Positions 43,391-56,400 are shown, numbered from the stretch's first letter. The stretch: DNA of 64,000 nt from Gerris lacustris (GCA_951217055.1 OX578284.1:16267187-16331186), one strand, 5' to 3'. Translations and numbers: made by a program. The notes: generated from the sequence alone by a model not told the origin.

Positions 43391-44555
43391 ATAAAGTTAA
43401 TTGTACTATGTAAGTAAATGACCAAAGCAGTCAGACGCCCGTAAAATATCCATATAAATAATTAAAAAAAAGTTGTTTAAAATTTCAATTTTCTCTTTAA
43501 TTCCCTGAAAGCATTTAAAATAAACTTACAAAAGCAGAAAGGTTCAACAATTTTTGAGTATCATAAAATATAGAACAACGCCTAACATAAACGTGAAGGT
43601 AAAAAGTCAAAACCTCAAATATTGCTTTAACCTTGTATGAAACAGGACCTTTTCCTTAGATAGTATAAACATGATTATGAAACACATCAAAAATGTAATT
43701 ACAAAACATTTTTTTAAAGATTAGACATTTTTTTCTGAATTAAATATTTTTTTAAGACCCAAAAAAAAAGAAGAAAACTTCGTTTAAAAAATGTATTTTT
43801 ACGAGGTGGCGAACAAAGTGCCCAAACTAATTAAAAGTCAGGCCATTTCTTTCATTTCTTTTAAAGAAACAAGTCGCATCAGCGAATCTTTTAACGCCAT
43901 AGCCTGTTAGTTGCGTTATAAATATAAATGAAATATTAAAAGGTAAATAGGAACAAGAAATTAACAGAGATTTTTGGTGCAAAAAAAAAAAAAACTAGAG
44001 CTTTAATCGTTAAGAATTTTTTAACACGTTAATTAAAAGTCTTACTGTTACTGGTCCTGCCTTATTTCTATGAAAATCAAGTTTTTCATTAGCAAAACCA
44101 CCAGGAAAAGACTCATTTAAAGATTTTTACGCTTAAACCAAAGAAAAAGGAAGTCTTAGGACATTTTCGTGAAGTTTTCTTCAGAAGTAATATAACATTT
44201 CTTTTTTTTTTCATCTTTTATTTATTTTTCTTTCTTTCTCTTAAAAAATAAAACACAATAACCTTTGTACTGTAAAAAAATTGTTTCTTTTATTCAGAGA
44301 CACTTTGAAAAATAAATGAAGCTTCAACAATAATCAAAAAGAATATATTTTGTTGTTTGAATTTTTTTTTTTCTTCTATATAAAATAATAAAGCATGGTT
44401 TTTTTAACTTTAGTGTTTTCTCGATAATAAAAGAAGAGAATTCAAATTGTTAATATAAATATACATTTTTTTTTTTTTTTTTTTTATTTTTTCTATTTTA
44501 ATGGGAAAATATTACAAACGTTGAAAAGAAAACGATATTTGTATGAATACTATAA
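43391..44555. other. No gene identified
   Basis: Very AT-rich with several A or T runs (43981, 44204, 44467). Nothing recognised. Confidence 0.4.
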
Positions 44556-44559
44556 ATTA

Positions 44560-45966
44560 TTGTCTCTCCATGTTAACTGGGTAATATGTTTATTTTAAAT
44601 TACATAGAAGCTATCAGCCTTCATAAGGCCATCAGTGCCTAGGAACAAACAAAAGTTTAACTGTATTCGCTGGTGAATTTAGAAATATTAAGATGTATAT
44701 ACGTAGAGTGGGGAAAAATATTAATGAGAGGGGAGATGGATTCCTCTCTGATGAGGAAAGTAGCTGCAATTTCAATCCTTATGAGTCTTACCTTGATATC
44801 CGTCATGAAGTAGACTGGACTCAATCATCAATGTTTCATTTATATAATGTAACTCTGCTTCTTCCATATTCCGGGATGCTACTTTATAAAACCTGCTTTC
44901 GCTAATTAGTCCAGTTATTTGATGAAAAAAGAGACCTACCCAGGAAAACAATACCGCATTTGCTGAATCCGAATTTCAACTTTTTTACCTCATAAAAGTG
45001 GTGCGTTCTGAGAAAAATTAAAAAAACAAAATTCTATTCATTCAGTTTTTCGTTCACAGTTTGAAACATTCGCACTCTTAGAGAAAAGTGTACATACAAA
45101 AGTATACTTCATTAGATTGCCTGATATTTATGTGTTTTAAGTTGTTTTTGTTAGAACGGTTTAAGTGCAAAACCGCATTTAAATTGACAAAAATTTCAAA
45201 ATGGGCTAAACACCTGTTTTTATTGTAGGGTTTTGCTGAGAACTTTAAAACAACAAACTTTTAGAAAAAAGTGAACCGTAACAAAGAAATAAATTGCATA
45301 TGATTTCCTCAGAAGAACAGTTTAGGCGCCAGAGTACTTTAAAAAATGATGTGTAATATAAGACAGCGGCTAAGCCATGTACAACTCATAATGATTCAAT
45401 GTTGCTAAAATCACTTGGCAATGGCACTAGAAGGTCCGGGCTGCTCGACTTTCTCAAATGATTCACAATGCTCAAAAGAAGAAGGGCGAGGCAGCTCATC
45501 TGAATGCCCAAAGAGAAAAATAAGCATGATAGTTAGGAAGATATTTAAGAATGAATAGTTGCATTTTTTAGTATGTATGTAGGAATGAAAATACTATGAG
45601 TCGTAGCTGCCATAGCTTGGGTCGATGGTTGATCATCAGGATCAACCACGTCGTCGTCATTATCCTGATTATGACAAAATACTTAAAACCTTGGAGTGCT
45701 TGAGGTGGTCAAGTAAAAGAATCCATGGAAGTAATGTTCAGTGACACAATGGTGCCTGCAGTATATCAGGAGAACTTTCTCACCAAATGAAGGAACACAA
45801 TTTGAAGGAGTACTCGTATATGTTTCGCTTTGATTATTATGTAGATTTCCGTACTTAGTTAAACATTTGATTGTTCCTAAGCACTGATGATAGCCTTATG
45901 AAGGTTAAAACCTGCTATGTAATTTAAAATAAACAAATTAGCCAGTGTAAAGTGGAGAGACAATTT
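44560..45966. repeat. Inverted pair of ~100-bp arms, 1.4 kb apart
   Basis: 44560-44655 (ATTGTCTCTCCATGTTAACT through TTCATAAGGCCATCAGTGCC) is the inverse of 45863-45966 (GCACTGATGATAGCCTTATG through GTGGAGAGACAATTTAT). The ~1.2 kb between holds a 70-codon frame (44693-44905) of unknown nature and otherwise no recognisable gene. It may be a long-TIR non-autonomous element. No target duplication was found. Confidence 0.65.
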
Positions 45967-46387
45967 ATATTCCTTAAGATGACCTCCATAGACGCTTCCA
46001 TATCTACGATATTTGTATGATTTAAGAGTTGGCGAGACAAAATGCATCATAAAGTAGTATCTGAAAGTAAACACATCTGGTAAAGTTTGTTTCACCAAAA
46101 CACACGAGTTGTACAAAGAAAATGTTCATTTTTAATGATTGTAATACATTACAAACAAATGGAACTATTTTTCTATTTGTTTTTTATAGAACTAATAGTG
46201 GTTCTACTCTCTTAGAGAATAGAAGATGCTCGTAAGTCACCATGATGAACTAGTACCGCAGGCTACATTTAAAACAGCAGTTTGTCTTTAAGTATAGCCA
46301 GAATCTACGGAAGTGTTATGCATCTAGTCATAAAACTTAAAACAACCAGCACTAATAGTAAATAAAACTCAATGAGCATAATTCATT
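45967..46387. other. No gene identified
   Basis: Spacer. The minus-strand 79-codon frame at 45877-46116 overlaps the inverted arm and has no recognised content. Confidence 0.35.
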
Positions 46388-46850
46388 AAAAAAAAAATAT
46401 GTGTGGTGTCGCGGGACACCCATTAGGAAGGAAGTTCCTCATGCTTTTCATTAAATATGAATTATAAAATCACACTACTAAGTATACGATCCTAACTACT
46501 TATATGCCGGAGTTAAAAAACAGACAAAATTCAAAGTAACTATGTAACTGTTTGTACTTAGCGGAGTTATGGCAAAATTAAAAAAAGAAGCATTTCTTTA
46601 TCATTTAAGCGAGCATCTTGCAATAAATATGTATTGAATATTGAAAAATAGTTAATCATGATGAGTTTTAAACTTGAAGGTCCGCTTTAATGGTTTTAGC
46701 GATTTTTAACACTTAATAGCGGTGTCGGTGTTGGTTTTACCAAAAAACATTATTTAAAAAATTTTTTTGTCTCATTGAATAGGAATAGATTTTTTTCCCG
46801 CCCCAAAATTCCAATTTTACATTTGTACGCGAGCGTTGCGCTTTCGATGG
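46388..46850 (+). repeat. R3-associated repeat (uninterrupted) joined to R3 core
   Basis: 46388-46660 is the empty-site homolog of 13325-14225. From about 46676 it continues as R3 (GGTCCGCTTTAATGGTTTTA, AGCGGTGTCGGTGTTGG, TACGCGAGCGTTGCG). This adjacency suggests both parts belong to one longer repeat. Confidence 0.75.
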
Positions 46851-47230
46851 ATTTCGATGGATGCTAACATTTCGATGAAGTAGTCTCCCCACTTCACGTC
46901 ATCCCTCATGCCTTCATAACATTTTCCAGGATACGCTGAAGCGAGATAGTTGAGTGTAATAGAACAAGATGAAGTAGAAAGGGGAGGGAGGAGGGGGGTG
47001 GGGTCGACCAACATTTGTTAGCGTGGTTGGTCTAAAACCCTAAATCAAACAGAGTGCAAATAGAGTCCACAAATAGAGTGGTATCAGAGGGAGTAGGTGA
47101 CATCAAGCAAGGAAAGTTGGTTAAGGAACAGGTGGGCAATAAAATAGAATAAAAACCTTTCCTTTATTTGCCGTGAAATTGCACGTTATTCATGTCGTTT
47201 TTATACGTTCAAGATATAATTTAAAAATAT
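46851..47230. other. No gene identified
   Basis: Includes a purine-rich segment near 46970-47005. Nothing else recognised. Confidence 0.35.
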
Positions 47231-47610
47231 ACTGCCAATTAGTGAGGCAGTTAGCATCCTCAAAAACAAATCATGAGGGAATCATCTGAAGGTCAATTCC
47301 TTCTTTTACATTGGCGCATGCGCAGTGGCTACTATAAATCCAATAATTACCTGAGACCATCTAGGGCCTGGTCCGCGTAATGCCTGAAATTCCATTAGAG
47401 TTGGACGAAAATTGTGGAAGTTATGCGTGTGGCAAGGCTCTGTGGGCACGGATACAGACAGACACGAAACTAAATTTGTCCAGGAAGGTCTAAAACGTAC
47501 AATGCGAGTGGAAATTTCAATTTTGAAGGGGAAAAAAATGCCACCTCCCAAAAGTGAGCACAATCCTTCCACTAGCTTGGTAGACTCGGAAGCAATACAT
47601 CTTATTTAGC
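47231..47610 (+). repeat. R2 copy, diverged
   Basis: ACTGCCAATTAGTGAGGCAG at the head, then a shortened middle, GATACAGACAGACACGAAAC and the AGACTCGGAAGC end. It is more diverged than the other R2 copies. Confidence 0.6.
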
Positions 47611-47945
47611 GAGACGGTAATTTGATTTTGTTTGAAGTTATCATGTGGATTAGTAGTAATTCCTAGTACTAGTACGACACATATAGGAAGAACCATTTGT
47701 TCAAACCTAGCAATTAAGCCATCTTTTAGTCCCAATTTAATTGACCCGTGGTAGAGAGTTTCAGCCCCTTGACACATCATACCTCCGTACATTGAACCGT
47801 CGAAGCGAGTAGGATGTGGTCATTAGTGAGCGATATAAATCAGAAACCACGACATCGTACCACCCTTGATTCATAGATGGCCGAGCAGACATGGTAATTA
47901 ATTTAATCCACACGGCCACGCCGGCTCTCATCATGTAGAATAGAT

Positions 47946-48130
47946 CGGAGTAAATCAGTCGATGAGCTGTTGGGTTCTAAGTTTACCAAAGGTAACGGAA
48001 GCATTGTTATCATTCCAAAGAACGATTTTTTTGTCCCAAATTCAAAAATTCCCAGACAGATGTCCGTTTTATACCTAGGGGAACATATTTGGTCTTGAGT
48101 TTGTGTGTCAGGCTTTCTTAGGAAAATTTG
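47946..48130 (-). repeat. R2 3'-end, reverse copy
   Basis: TTTACCAAAGGTAACGGAAG, CCCAGACAGATGTCCGTTTT and GTGTGTCAGGCTTTC are the reverse of the R2 end. Confidence 0.6.
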
Positions 48131-49335
48131 CCAAACAGCAATTCCCAACTGAAAAACTAGTCTGGTCAGGTTTCCGCTGTCAGTATAACATATCTAGATC
48201 TTTCAGATGAGAACTCATTATAGGAATTATTCTCAAAGGAGTTGCTAATAATGACAGGCATTTGCAACAGATTCAATTGCAATGACTCTTATCATGATCA
48301 ACACAATTAATCATGATATCACAAAATGTCTGAGATGGTCCAGAAGATCTGGATTTACTAAAAAACTCATCATATTGTAAGGAAAGTTAGATGGGTAGGT
48401 CATAATTAGCCCAATAAGTTGGGTTGTAGGTCACAATTGGGCCCTTCTGGACCCAATGGTCTGTTTCTCGCATGCACGCAAACTTGCATTAATTTAATAC
48501 CTGTATCAAAGTTATGTAATTGTTTGACAAAATCAACCACAGATGGTCTCATATTATTTTTAACCTTCTACGTACATTTAATTCTGAATAAAAATAAATG
48601 CTTATCCACCTGGAATCGAAACAGGTCTAAACTACCACAATTTAAATGCCCAGTGGGATCACAAAATATTACGCTCATGTGACCATATATCCAATAATGG
48701 AAGATGACAAAGCTACGTGCCAAAATAATTGGTATACTGTTTTGTTATTCATTTGGACAATTTGGGTTTTGACCATGTTTAAGAAGAGGTTGCCGAACCA
48801 CAAAAGTTTAAGAGGCTATGATCTAGATTGAACCAATACATTGTACAACTGTATTAAAGATGAATCACGAGTAGGGATGGAACAAACTGTAAAAATTATT
48901 GCTTCAGGAAAAACATGGAATGTAATTTGATATTACATGAGAAGCAAGCCTGGACTGGGACAATATATTAGATAGAACAATTGACTTCTTGTGTTACATC
49001 TTCAACTGTTGTAGATTGTAGATATATATCTCAATCTCCCATTGTTTAAGTATCAATAATATGAATTTTCCTAACAAAAACGCTCTAATGATTTCTTTTT
49101 AACAAATGTCCTTTTAAAATACCTTGTAAATGTTTTCCCAGGTGGAAATCAGGTTTCCGAGGTAATATTTAACGAACATAAGATACGAATGGGAACAATA
49201 ACATGGATTTTTTTTCTCATTCATGTAAAACTAATTTCATTAAACGTTTGAGACTGATACAATTTTCAGTGGTAAAAGCAGATCAAGTTTACATGAAAAG
49301 TTTCCTGAGTTCTCAAATAATGTTGCAAAAAAACA
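48131..49335. other. No gene identified
   Basis: More balanced composition than average, with two short plus-strand frames (48419-48682, 48646-48831) that overlap in different phases. They show no motif that I recognise, so they are not called as genes. Confidence 0.35.
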
Positions 49336-50095
49336 TATTGTAGTAGCGCGAAAATTCTATTTTAATGGATTTACGCGATTTGAGGTCCCTAGAGTCTAAA
49401 AAAGTGATTTTTAAAAGATTTGTCCATCGTCTGTGTAGACGCGAGGAGCCTTAACTACTGGAACGATTTTTATGAAATTTCGCCGAGTTTTTTATGAAGG
49501 TTTACCGAGCCTAAAAAAAAGTGTTTACTTTCTCATATAAAGAGAAAGTATTGTGATGGCGCGAAAATTCGATTTTGAAATTTTGATGGATTTACACGTT
49601 TTGAGGTCCCCTTAGCCCAAAAAAATGTTTTTTAAAAAAATGTCTGTCTGTCGTCTGTGCAGACGCCAGGAGCCTAAACTACTGGGCAGATTTTGACCAA
49701 ATTTTGTATACATGTTCAGAAAAATCATACCCCAAGGCAAAATCGAGAAATTCATTTTTGCTCCTAATTTGAGGGATCTACCCCCAAAAACACTTAAAAA
49801 ACGAGAAAAAAATTATTTCTCGAAAACGGTTCCGACGATTTTGTTAAAAAAATTCTAAAATGTAGTTCATTTAAATACGAATCTAATGATATAAACCGTT
49901 TTCCCGGGAAAAACCTAGTTCCTGAGAGAGCCCGGGTTCGATTCCCCGCCCAGTATAAGTTTTTTTTATGATAAATGTTCAATAATAATTAAATATACAT
50001 ACGAAAACTAATAAATAGAAAACACAGGGCTACTGAGAAGCTATATGAGAAAGTTTGTCTGAGTTGTCTCGGAACGATTTTTCTTTTTTTAAATG
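49336..50095 (+). repeat. R1: partial copy followed by best full copy
   Basis: 49336-49515 is a first partial unit (GATTTACGCGATTTGAGGTC, GTAGACGCGAGGAGCC). The full copy runs from about 49515 (ACTTTCTCATATAAAGAGAA) to 50085 (CTATATGAGAAAGTTTGTCT). The B-box-like GGGTTCGATTCCCCGCC lies near 49927, preceded by a CCTGAGAGAGCC stretch like the 3' half of a tRNA. The motif sits about 410 bp into the element, not near its start as in ordinary tRNA SINEs. Confidence 0.8.
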
Positions 50096-50890
50096 TGAGT
50101 CTGTTTGATCGTGATTTTCTTGATGATCAAATGATTTGTGTTACACATAATTTGCAAAAAAAAAAAAGTTTATTTTTTATAACAAATCCGACAAACATAT
50201 TATGATGACTCACAGTAATAATAATTATTAGGAACTGATAATTCGTAAATACTTCTGGAACCCATTTACAAAATAAGAATTGATATTCTATTGTGACTAT
50301 CAATATGTTTATCAATAAAAAATAGTCACAACCGCTCTACATAAAACATATAAACACAGCTCATTCTACTGTATGCCTATTTGCTATGTTTTAAAACAAT
50401 TTTATCTAAGTTGCCTCACTAACGTACCATATATATTTCAGCCTCTTTGCTGGACATTTTTTTATATTTTATTATAAAAAACAGAAAATTATGTCAGTAA
50501 AATATTCAAGTACACTTTTTTGTCCTTCTTAGGGAAAAAAATGTAAATAAATAAACAGAAAAAAGGGAAGAGAAAGGGGTCTAGGGAGTTGTTGGGTACT
50601 TTTTCTTCTATATTTCTAACGGGAAGATTTACTAGTTTTGACGTAGGGTTGATATAAAAAAGTCAGGTCTGTATCCTTGAAGTAAAGGTAGTTGTATTTC
50701 TTATCTTATCTTTGTGTCTTTTTTTACTATATATTTCAATTTTATCATTTGTTTTATAACTTATATCTTTCTTTTGTCCTAAAAAAAACTAGCAATTCTC
50801 CTTATCAAAACTTATTATTTAGCTTAATATTTAATATCTAGCCTTAATATTCACATGAACAGGAATTAAAGTTAAATATCGGCGCAGGTA
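50096..50890. other. No gene identified
   Basis: AT-rich with nothing recognised. Confidence 0.4.
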
Positions 50891-50894
50891 AAAA

Positions 50895-51325
50895 AGGGGT
50901 ACTTCTTTAGATTGTTACTCCCCTGTTTTTTTTAGAATATAAATGACTTTGACTAAATAACTAGACTAAGGAATAGCAATTTGATCTGATTAACAGGGAA
51001 TCCAAAATAACGGATATTTAATTCTCAAACGGGATTTTTTTTTCTTAATTTTGACTGGGGTATCAAATGAAAGGTATTGACGAGTAGATTACAAAAAGGT
51101 ATAACACTTGTGGAACGTGGTTAATTGTTATAGCTATGTTGTCAATAAACATCATCATTGTGCGTGTAAATATTAGGTATTTCAAGTGATTCATGCCGTT
51201 TTTTAGGGGATATGCATCCCTATGACAAAATATCCCTTTGTCCTAATAGATATTTACTTTGTTATCAATCCTACTTTTCAACATTTTATGGATACCGATA
51301 TAGGTGGGTAACAAACTAAAAGAGA
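50895..51325. mobile_element. R6-terminated element containing an R4 unit
   Basis: Left end ACTTCTTTAGATTGTTACTC, right end near GTGGGTAACAAACTAAAAGA. The interior from about 50975 to 51180 is an R4 internal unit (ATTTGATCTGATTAACAGGG, GGGGTATCAAATGAAAGGTA, GAGTAGATTACAAA) without R4 termini. Confidence 0.55.
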
Positions 51326-51555
51326 ACCCCTGGTTGAACTGAAGGAGAAAGTGCGGTCGAGGACCGCACAATTTTGCTTGAGTTATACACTTGAGAGATT
51401 CTTCCACTTTGTCAAAAAGTACATTTTGTACGCTACATACATTTGAGAGACAATATCTGTGTTATTTTTACACGGGAGAGTTGATTTTATCGATATGAAT
51501 TGCGTGGTTTTAGGTTTCAGGAGAAAGATGCTGCTGTAAATCACATCAATATGCA

Positions 51556-51860
51556 GTGGCGGATTAAGGGTGTCATCTAGGGGGGGGGGGGGGGGGATCT
51601 AACCTTCCAAGGGGTATCGGGAGTATGGAATGGGGGGGGGGGGGTCTCTGGACCGCTTCCCCCCATTTTGGCGTCCCGAAAAGTGTTTTCGGGAGACAAG
51701 TTCGGGATTTAAAGTCCAAAACCGGGACAATCACGGAACACCGGGACGCCTGGCAACCCTTCATTGGCGTCGTCAGGATTTAATTACTATGGAGGGGGGG
51801 GATATATTACGGGGATATATAATTGGCCGGGGGGTCCTCCCCCGGAAATCTTAGTTGCTT
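51556..51860. repeat. G-rich, CG-rich segment with long G runs
   Basis: G runs of about 17 (from 51580) and 13 (from 51632), and further G blocks near 51797 and 51830, within a GC-rich island that contains GTGGCGGATTAAGGG and ACCGGGACAATCACGG. G-quadruplex formation is plausible. The open frames here come from the runs. It is probably a fragment of another element. Confidence 0.5.
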
Positions 51861-53840
51861 CTCTTCCACCCACCATCTTGGTTACCTCATCACGTGAAAC
51901 GGACCGATGATGCGTGATAAATGATTATGATAGTGTCACATAATCACATGTCACTATTTTTAAAATACTTACGTCTACTATGAGGGCCGGGCACAGAGTT
52001 CACTCGTGCCAGCTCCGTGAGCAGTTCACCCACTCATAACCGCATGGTTATGAACCCCTGAGTTAGCATTTCTTTCAAGGCCGATATAGCTTTTCCATGT
52101 AAGGCTCTAGACCATCAGTTACTTCTGGGTATATTCCACACCTTTGCTTTAACGTGTTCGTTTTTTTTTCTCGGCGTTATACTTTACCTCTCTCTCAATT
52201 TCTATGCTATATGCGTAAATATAAGAATCTGTGTCAGAAAAAGACCTATCCCTTTCGTTCCTTCTTATTCCTCTTATCTAGGATAGTATCTTACTATCCT
52301 ACCACTCTTCTTTTAGTGTCTTAAAATATTTTAAAAAGGCCATATATTACTTTCTCTGCCGCTCTCTTTCTTGCTTCTGTAATGCCCTATACGTTTTCCT
52401 TTTCCATCGCTTTCCAACTCCAAACCCTATATACTATATACCCTTACTAAGGGCTCTATCTCCCACAAGGGATCTAACCTAATTCTTTAGGCTATAAGAT
52501 TCCTCCTTTTATTGCCCTCGTACACTACACCTACAATGTGCGGTTTTTTTTATAAACACAAAAACGTGTATCAGAACATTATTCTCTTATCTATTCTGAG
52601 TATATGCACGGTTTTACACTTACACATTATACATACGGGTAGGGGGGGGGGGGATAGTTGTTCGTGCATACTAACTTCCTTGCATTGCTTTCGGTCTCTC
52701 TTACAAACTTTATATGAAAAAAATAACATAAATTTAACAAAAGAACTAAATCAAAAATATATTAAAGCTCACGTTTGATTCAGTGCTGGGATTGCTATTG
52801 CTATGAAATATTATTGTAGTAATAGTGGAAAAAGATTTTCAGCCAATAAATGGTGATTGAACTGTTTATTTATTTATTATTTTTTTTTTTTTAAGTTTTC
52901 TTGAGTCTTGAAAAAATATAGCAAAACGAATAAGATGTTATATATATATTAGGGGTACTCGTGATCTTTAGGTTAACGTGCTAAACAGTGTTGCCAGTTA
53001 AGTTTGAAAAATGATCCTCTATTTTTAACAAACATATTCACATTAAACTTGGCTTTGAAGTGAGTTTGTTTCTTTACCGCGGCAATTACATTTATTGTCA
53101 AGCGGAGCGAGACAGTAAATATTGCCAAGGTAAAGAAAAAACACTTCACAGTCGTGTAGCATATGCTATTTTTTCCGTGGTAGCAGACAATGAAAAAACA
53201 TTAAATATTAATCAATAATCAATATAATAATAATAACATACTTAAAATTTAAAAAAAAGAAACCTTAAAAAGAGGTTACACTATAACAAAAGATAAATAA
53301 AACGCATTGACATCTAGCGGATTTTAAGCGTACTAACAAGCATATCTACAAAGATTGCCGCTCTAAAACGGAAGTTTTGATAACTTCCAGTCTAATTGTT
53401 TACGTCCTAGGACGTAAATTTTTTTTTCTTGCGTGCTGGTAGTAATGAAAAGATTTTTTACGTCCAAGTAATGAAAAAATGGATTTTAGCTATGTTTTTT
53501 AGGCTCTAAAGTTACTATTTCACAGCCTACCACGGAAAAAATATATTTCTTCCTCCATAGTTGAGATTGGGAAGGTTTCAGGTGATTGTTGTGTGTGATG
53601 ACTGTGATTTAGGTAGATATTCTAATCTAGAAACAGTCAAATGGTGCATGTGCAAACCACTGAAAGCGCCACCTGTTAAAAATTTAACTTTGGTCTCTAG
53701 TCATGGTCAGTCACAATCTTCCATTTCTAACATTTAACACATTAACATATAACTCGTTGAACAAAGATCGCGAATACCCCTAATATACAACTTTATCGAA
53801 AGCAGGTACCACTTTTGCTTTTCTTTTAACACCTACTACG
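51861..53840. other. No gene identified
   Basis: 51861-52500 is less AT-rich than average. A G11 run lies near 52643. 53060-53520 contains several scattered short inverted words. No protein or repeat of this window was recognised. Confidence 0.35.
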
Positions 53841-54190
53841 TTTCAAAAACCGTTTTGAAAACTATTTTAGTTTCAAACTGGAAGTGTTTCCATGAGAAGA
53901 TTTCAAAACAGTTTTCACAACAATTTTGAAAACTATAAACTCCCAGACTATTTATAGTTAAGTTAGGTTAGGTTCTCATATCTCTGCTCATCATACCTAC
54001 TGCGCATGTCTCTATTCTGTTTTCAATTATACTCAATACCCGTTTCCATGCTATTTTTTCAAAACATTTTCAATACAAAACCAAAAATTTGCTGATGTAA
54101 CCTTGAACTCAAAAAGTTTTGAAATCACTGTTTCCATGGGGTTTTGAATACCAAAACCGTTTTTAAAACGGTTTTGAAAACTCATGGAAA
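53841..54190. repeat. Cluster of AAACNGTTTTGAAAAC palindromic words
   Basis: CAAAAACCGTTTTGAAAACT near 53844, AAAACAGTTTTCACAAC near 53908, and AAAACCGTTTTTAAAACGG near 54153, with TTTCCATG words beside them (53888, 54131, 54183 reversed). It is likely a small foldback element. Borders are not defined. Confidence 0.45.
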
Positions 54191-54298
54191 TTTACTAATT
54201 TATCTACCGATTTATTTATAAAGAATTTTAAAATTCATTTGATTTAAAGTAATAATCTAAATTTTATTTTTTAGATAAATATATATCAAAGATACAGG

Positions 54299-54366
<68 letters not shown>
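54299..54366. repeat. (AT)n microsatellite
   Basis: About 66 bp of uninterrupted AT. Confidence 0.95.
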
Positions 54367-54370
<4 letters not shown>

Positions 54371-55080
54371 TCTTTTATCTTGTAAAGAATCTTTTAATCT
54401 TGTAAGAAAAGTAAAAAAAGAAGTTATAACTATTTGCTTAGAATATTCAATAGGTTAAAAAACACTTGTAACATTGTTATTTTTCCATCGTTTTCAACTA
54501 TGTTTGAACAATCTAGCTAACACCTTGTCTGTTCCCATAGACTAGTCAAGTTATTCACAAGCTTGTTCTATCTATGTTGAAACTGCAAACAATAACCAAC
54601 TTGAGATAAAAACCAGCTTTTTTTTCTAAAAATTTTAAATTAAAACAAACTCGTGCAGTATCTAAAGTTCTTTGGGGGAAAAATTATTTTATACCTAAAC
54701 TATCCTCGATATACATAAAGAGCGGAACAAAGTCACCACTCCGATATTCTCTTGTACATAAATATTTCTTTTTTTGAAGAAGAAAACTAAATACATTATT
54801 AATATATTTGAGAAAAATTTCTAAGTGAATTTTTAATTTCAATAAAAAAATTAGACAGTAAGATGTCTGCTATAAATATAGAAAAATACTAGCTTTAACC
54901 TAAGTCAGTTAAACATCCCCAAGTATCTTGAAACATATTTCTTCGATCTTGCTTCAACTACGCTCAATAACTCAAAACAAACACCAAAAAATCTGTCCGA
55001 AGCTCCTTCTTAACATTCTCTTCAAAAGGTACATGATTTCTTGGTCAAATTATTTTCATTTCTTAAATATTTATGGTTTT
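54367..55080. other. No gene identified
   Basis: AT-rich with nothing recognised. Confidence 0.4.
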
Positions 55081-55426
55081 GGTGGTTATATTATCGAAAT
55101 TTGCCATAAAAATAATTCCTCTCCTGCGGGTAATCAAATTTTCATCGGTTTTTTAGACAGGAACTACATATTTCACGGGAAAACGATATATATATAGAGT
55201 TAGATAATTATTTAAATGGACTAGATTTTAGAATTTTTAATCAAAATTACCGGACAGTTTTCGAGAAATACATTTTTGTCGCATTTTTTCATAGGCTTGG
55301 GGCTCAGCGCCTCCAAATTTAAAGCTAAAATATATTTATCGATTCCACCTTATGGTGTGATTCTTTTGAACATGTATGCCAAATTTTTATTATGAAGGGA
55401 ACATTATTGCCCAAAAAACATAGAGC

Positions 55427-55457
<31 letters not shown>

Positions 55458-55566
55458 TTAGACTCAGGGGACCTTAACAAGAGTAAATCTATCAAAATCT
55501 CAAAATCTTATCTTCGCGCATCACAATAACTTTGCATGATATATACTTCGTACATGAGAAAGTAAA
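55081..55566 (-). repeat. R1 interspersed repeat, reverse copy
   Basis: TTTCACGGGAAAACGATATA, GGGGCTCAGCGCCTCCAAAT, TGAACATGTATGCCAAATTT, GACTCAGGGGACCT and CATGAGAAAGTAAA match R1 in reverse. The B-box region is eroded, and a ~27-base A run (55431) sits inside. Confidence 0.7.
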
Positions 55567-55583
55567 TATATGGTTGGGATTTA

Positions 55584-55763
55584 TGGTACTACTTTAGATT
55601 GTTACTCCCTATATTTTTTTTAATATAATAACTTCGATATATCATTCTCTTATACATCATTCTCTCATATATCATATATATTATATATCATTCTCTTCAT
55701 ATATCATATATATCATTCTCTTTATATATCATTATCTCTTTAACCTTCTGGTTAAAGAGATAA
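55584..55763. repeat. R6 terminus, ATATATCATTCTCT repeats and a perfect hairpin
   Basis: R6-type end ACTACTTTAGATTGTTACTC at 55588, then short tandem variants of ATATATCATTCTCT (55638-55735). Then 55732-55763 is a perfect 14-bp stem (TTATCTCTTTAACC) with a 4-base TTCT loop. Confidence 0.7.
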
Positions 55764-55906
55764 AGTTTAATCATATAGCTCATTTTGATACACAAGTAGT
55801 CACTGGTAATCCTATTAAATAAAATCTGTGAGAGGTTGCTCATAAAGAGACCTTTATATCCTAGTGCTCAAATCGCTATGTGCTTGTAAAGCGAAAAATA
55901 TAACTA

Positions 55907-56400
55907 AAAGAAAATTGGTTGCGCATGAAGTCTCACACAAGAAGGGTTTCATTAGTAGTGTGAACATAAAATTAGTTAGAATAAGGGGGGGGGCACATAT
56001 TTTTTTGCCCGTAACAGGAATTATCCACATTATTAATCAGATCAAATTGCTATTCTTACCTTTTCTATGGCCCAGCAGACAGCACATGTTTTTATATTTT
56101 TAGTAACAGATGCATTTTTGGGGCCACGTGATGTTTTATGAAAAAATGGCATGGAAAAGTAAACACTATCCAAAAAAACAAATTTCACGTGACATGAATT
56201 ATCCACCATTTTGGATTTGAACAGCTTATAATTTTGAGTTCGCTATATTTTTCCTGTGTGCACGTCAAAACGATCTTTAATAGTGGAAAGTTTCATTTTT
56301 TTCAAACGTTATTGGAGCCGTACAGTGTGACAGACAGACAAACACAGGAACGAAACTATAAGGATTTCTTTTTTGGATTTACCAACGAAACCCTAAAAAG
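55907..56400 (+). mobile_element. R4 inverted-repeat element, one-unit copy
   Basis: GGGTTTCATTAGT near 55944 to ACCAACGAAACCC ending 56394. Only one internal unit is present (TTCTATGGCCCAGCAGAC, AATTATCCACCATTTTGGAT), followed by the end module with TTTTCCTGTGTGCACGTC and the GACA core. Confidence 0.7.

Noticed and set aside
49925..49945. A functional tRNA gene at the B-box match
   Set aside because: Only the 3' half resembles a tRNA. No acceptor-stem pairing or A box could be placed, and the motif recurs in each R1 copy.
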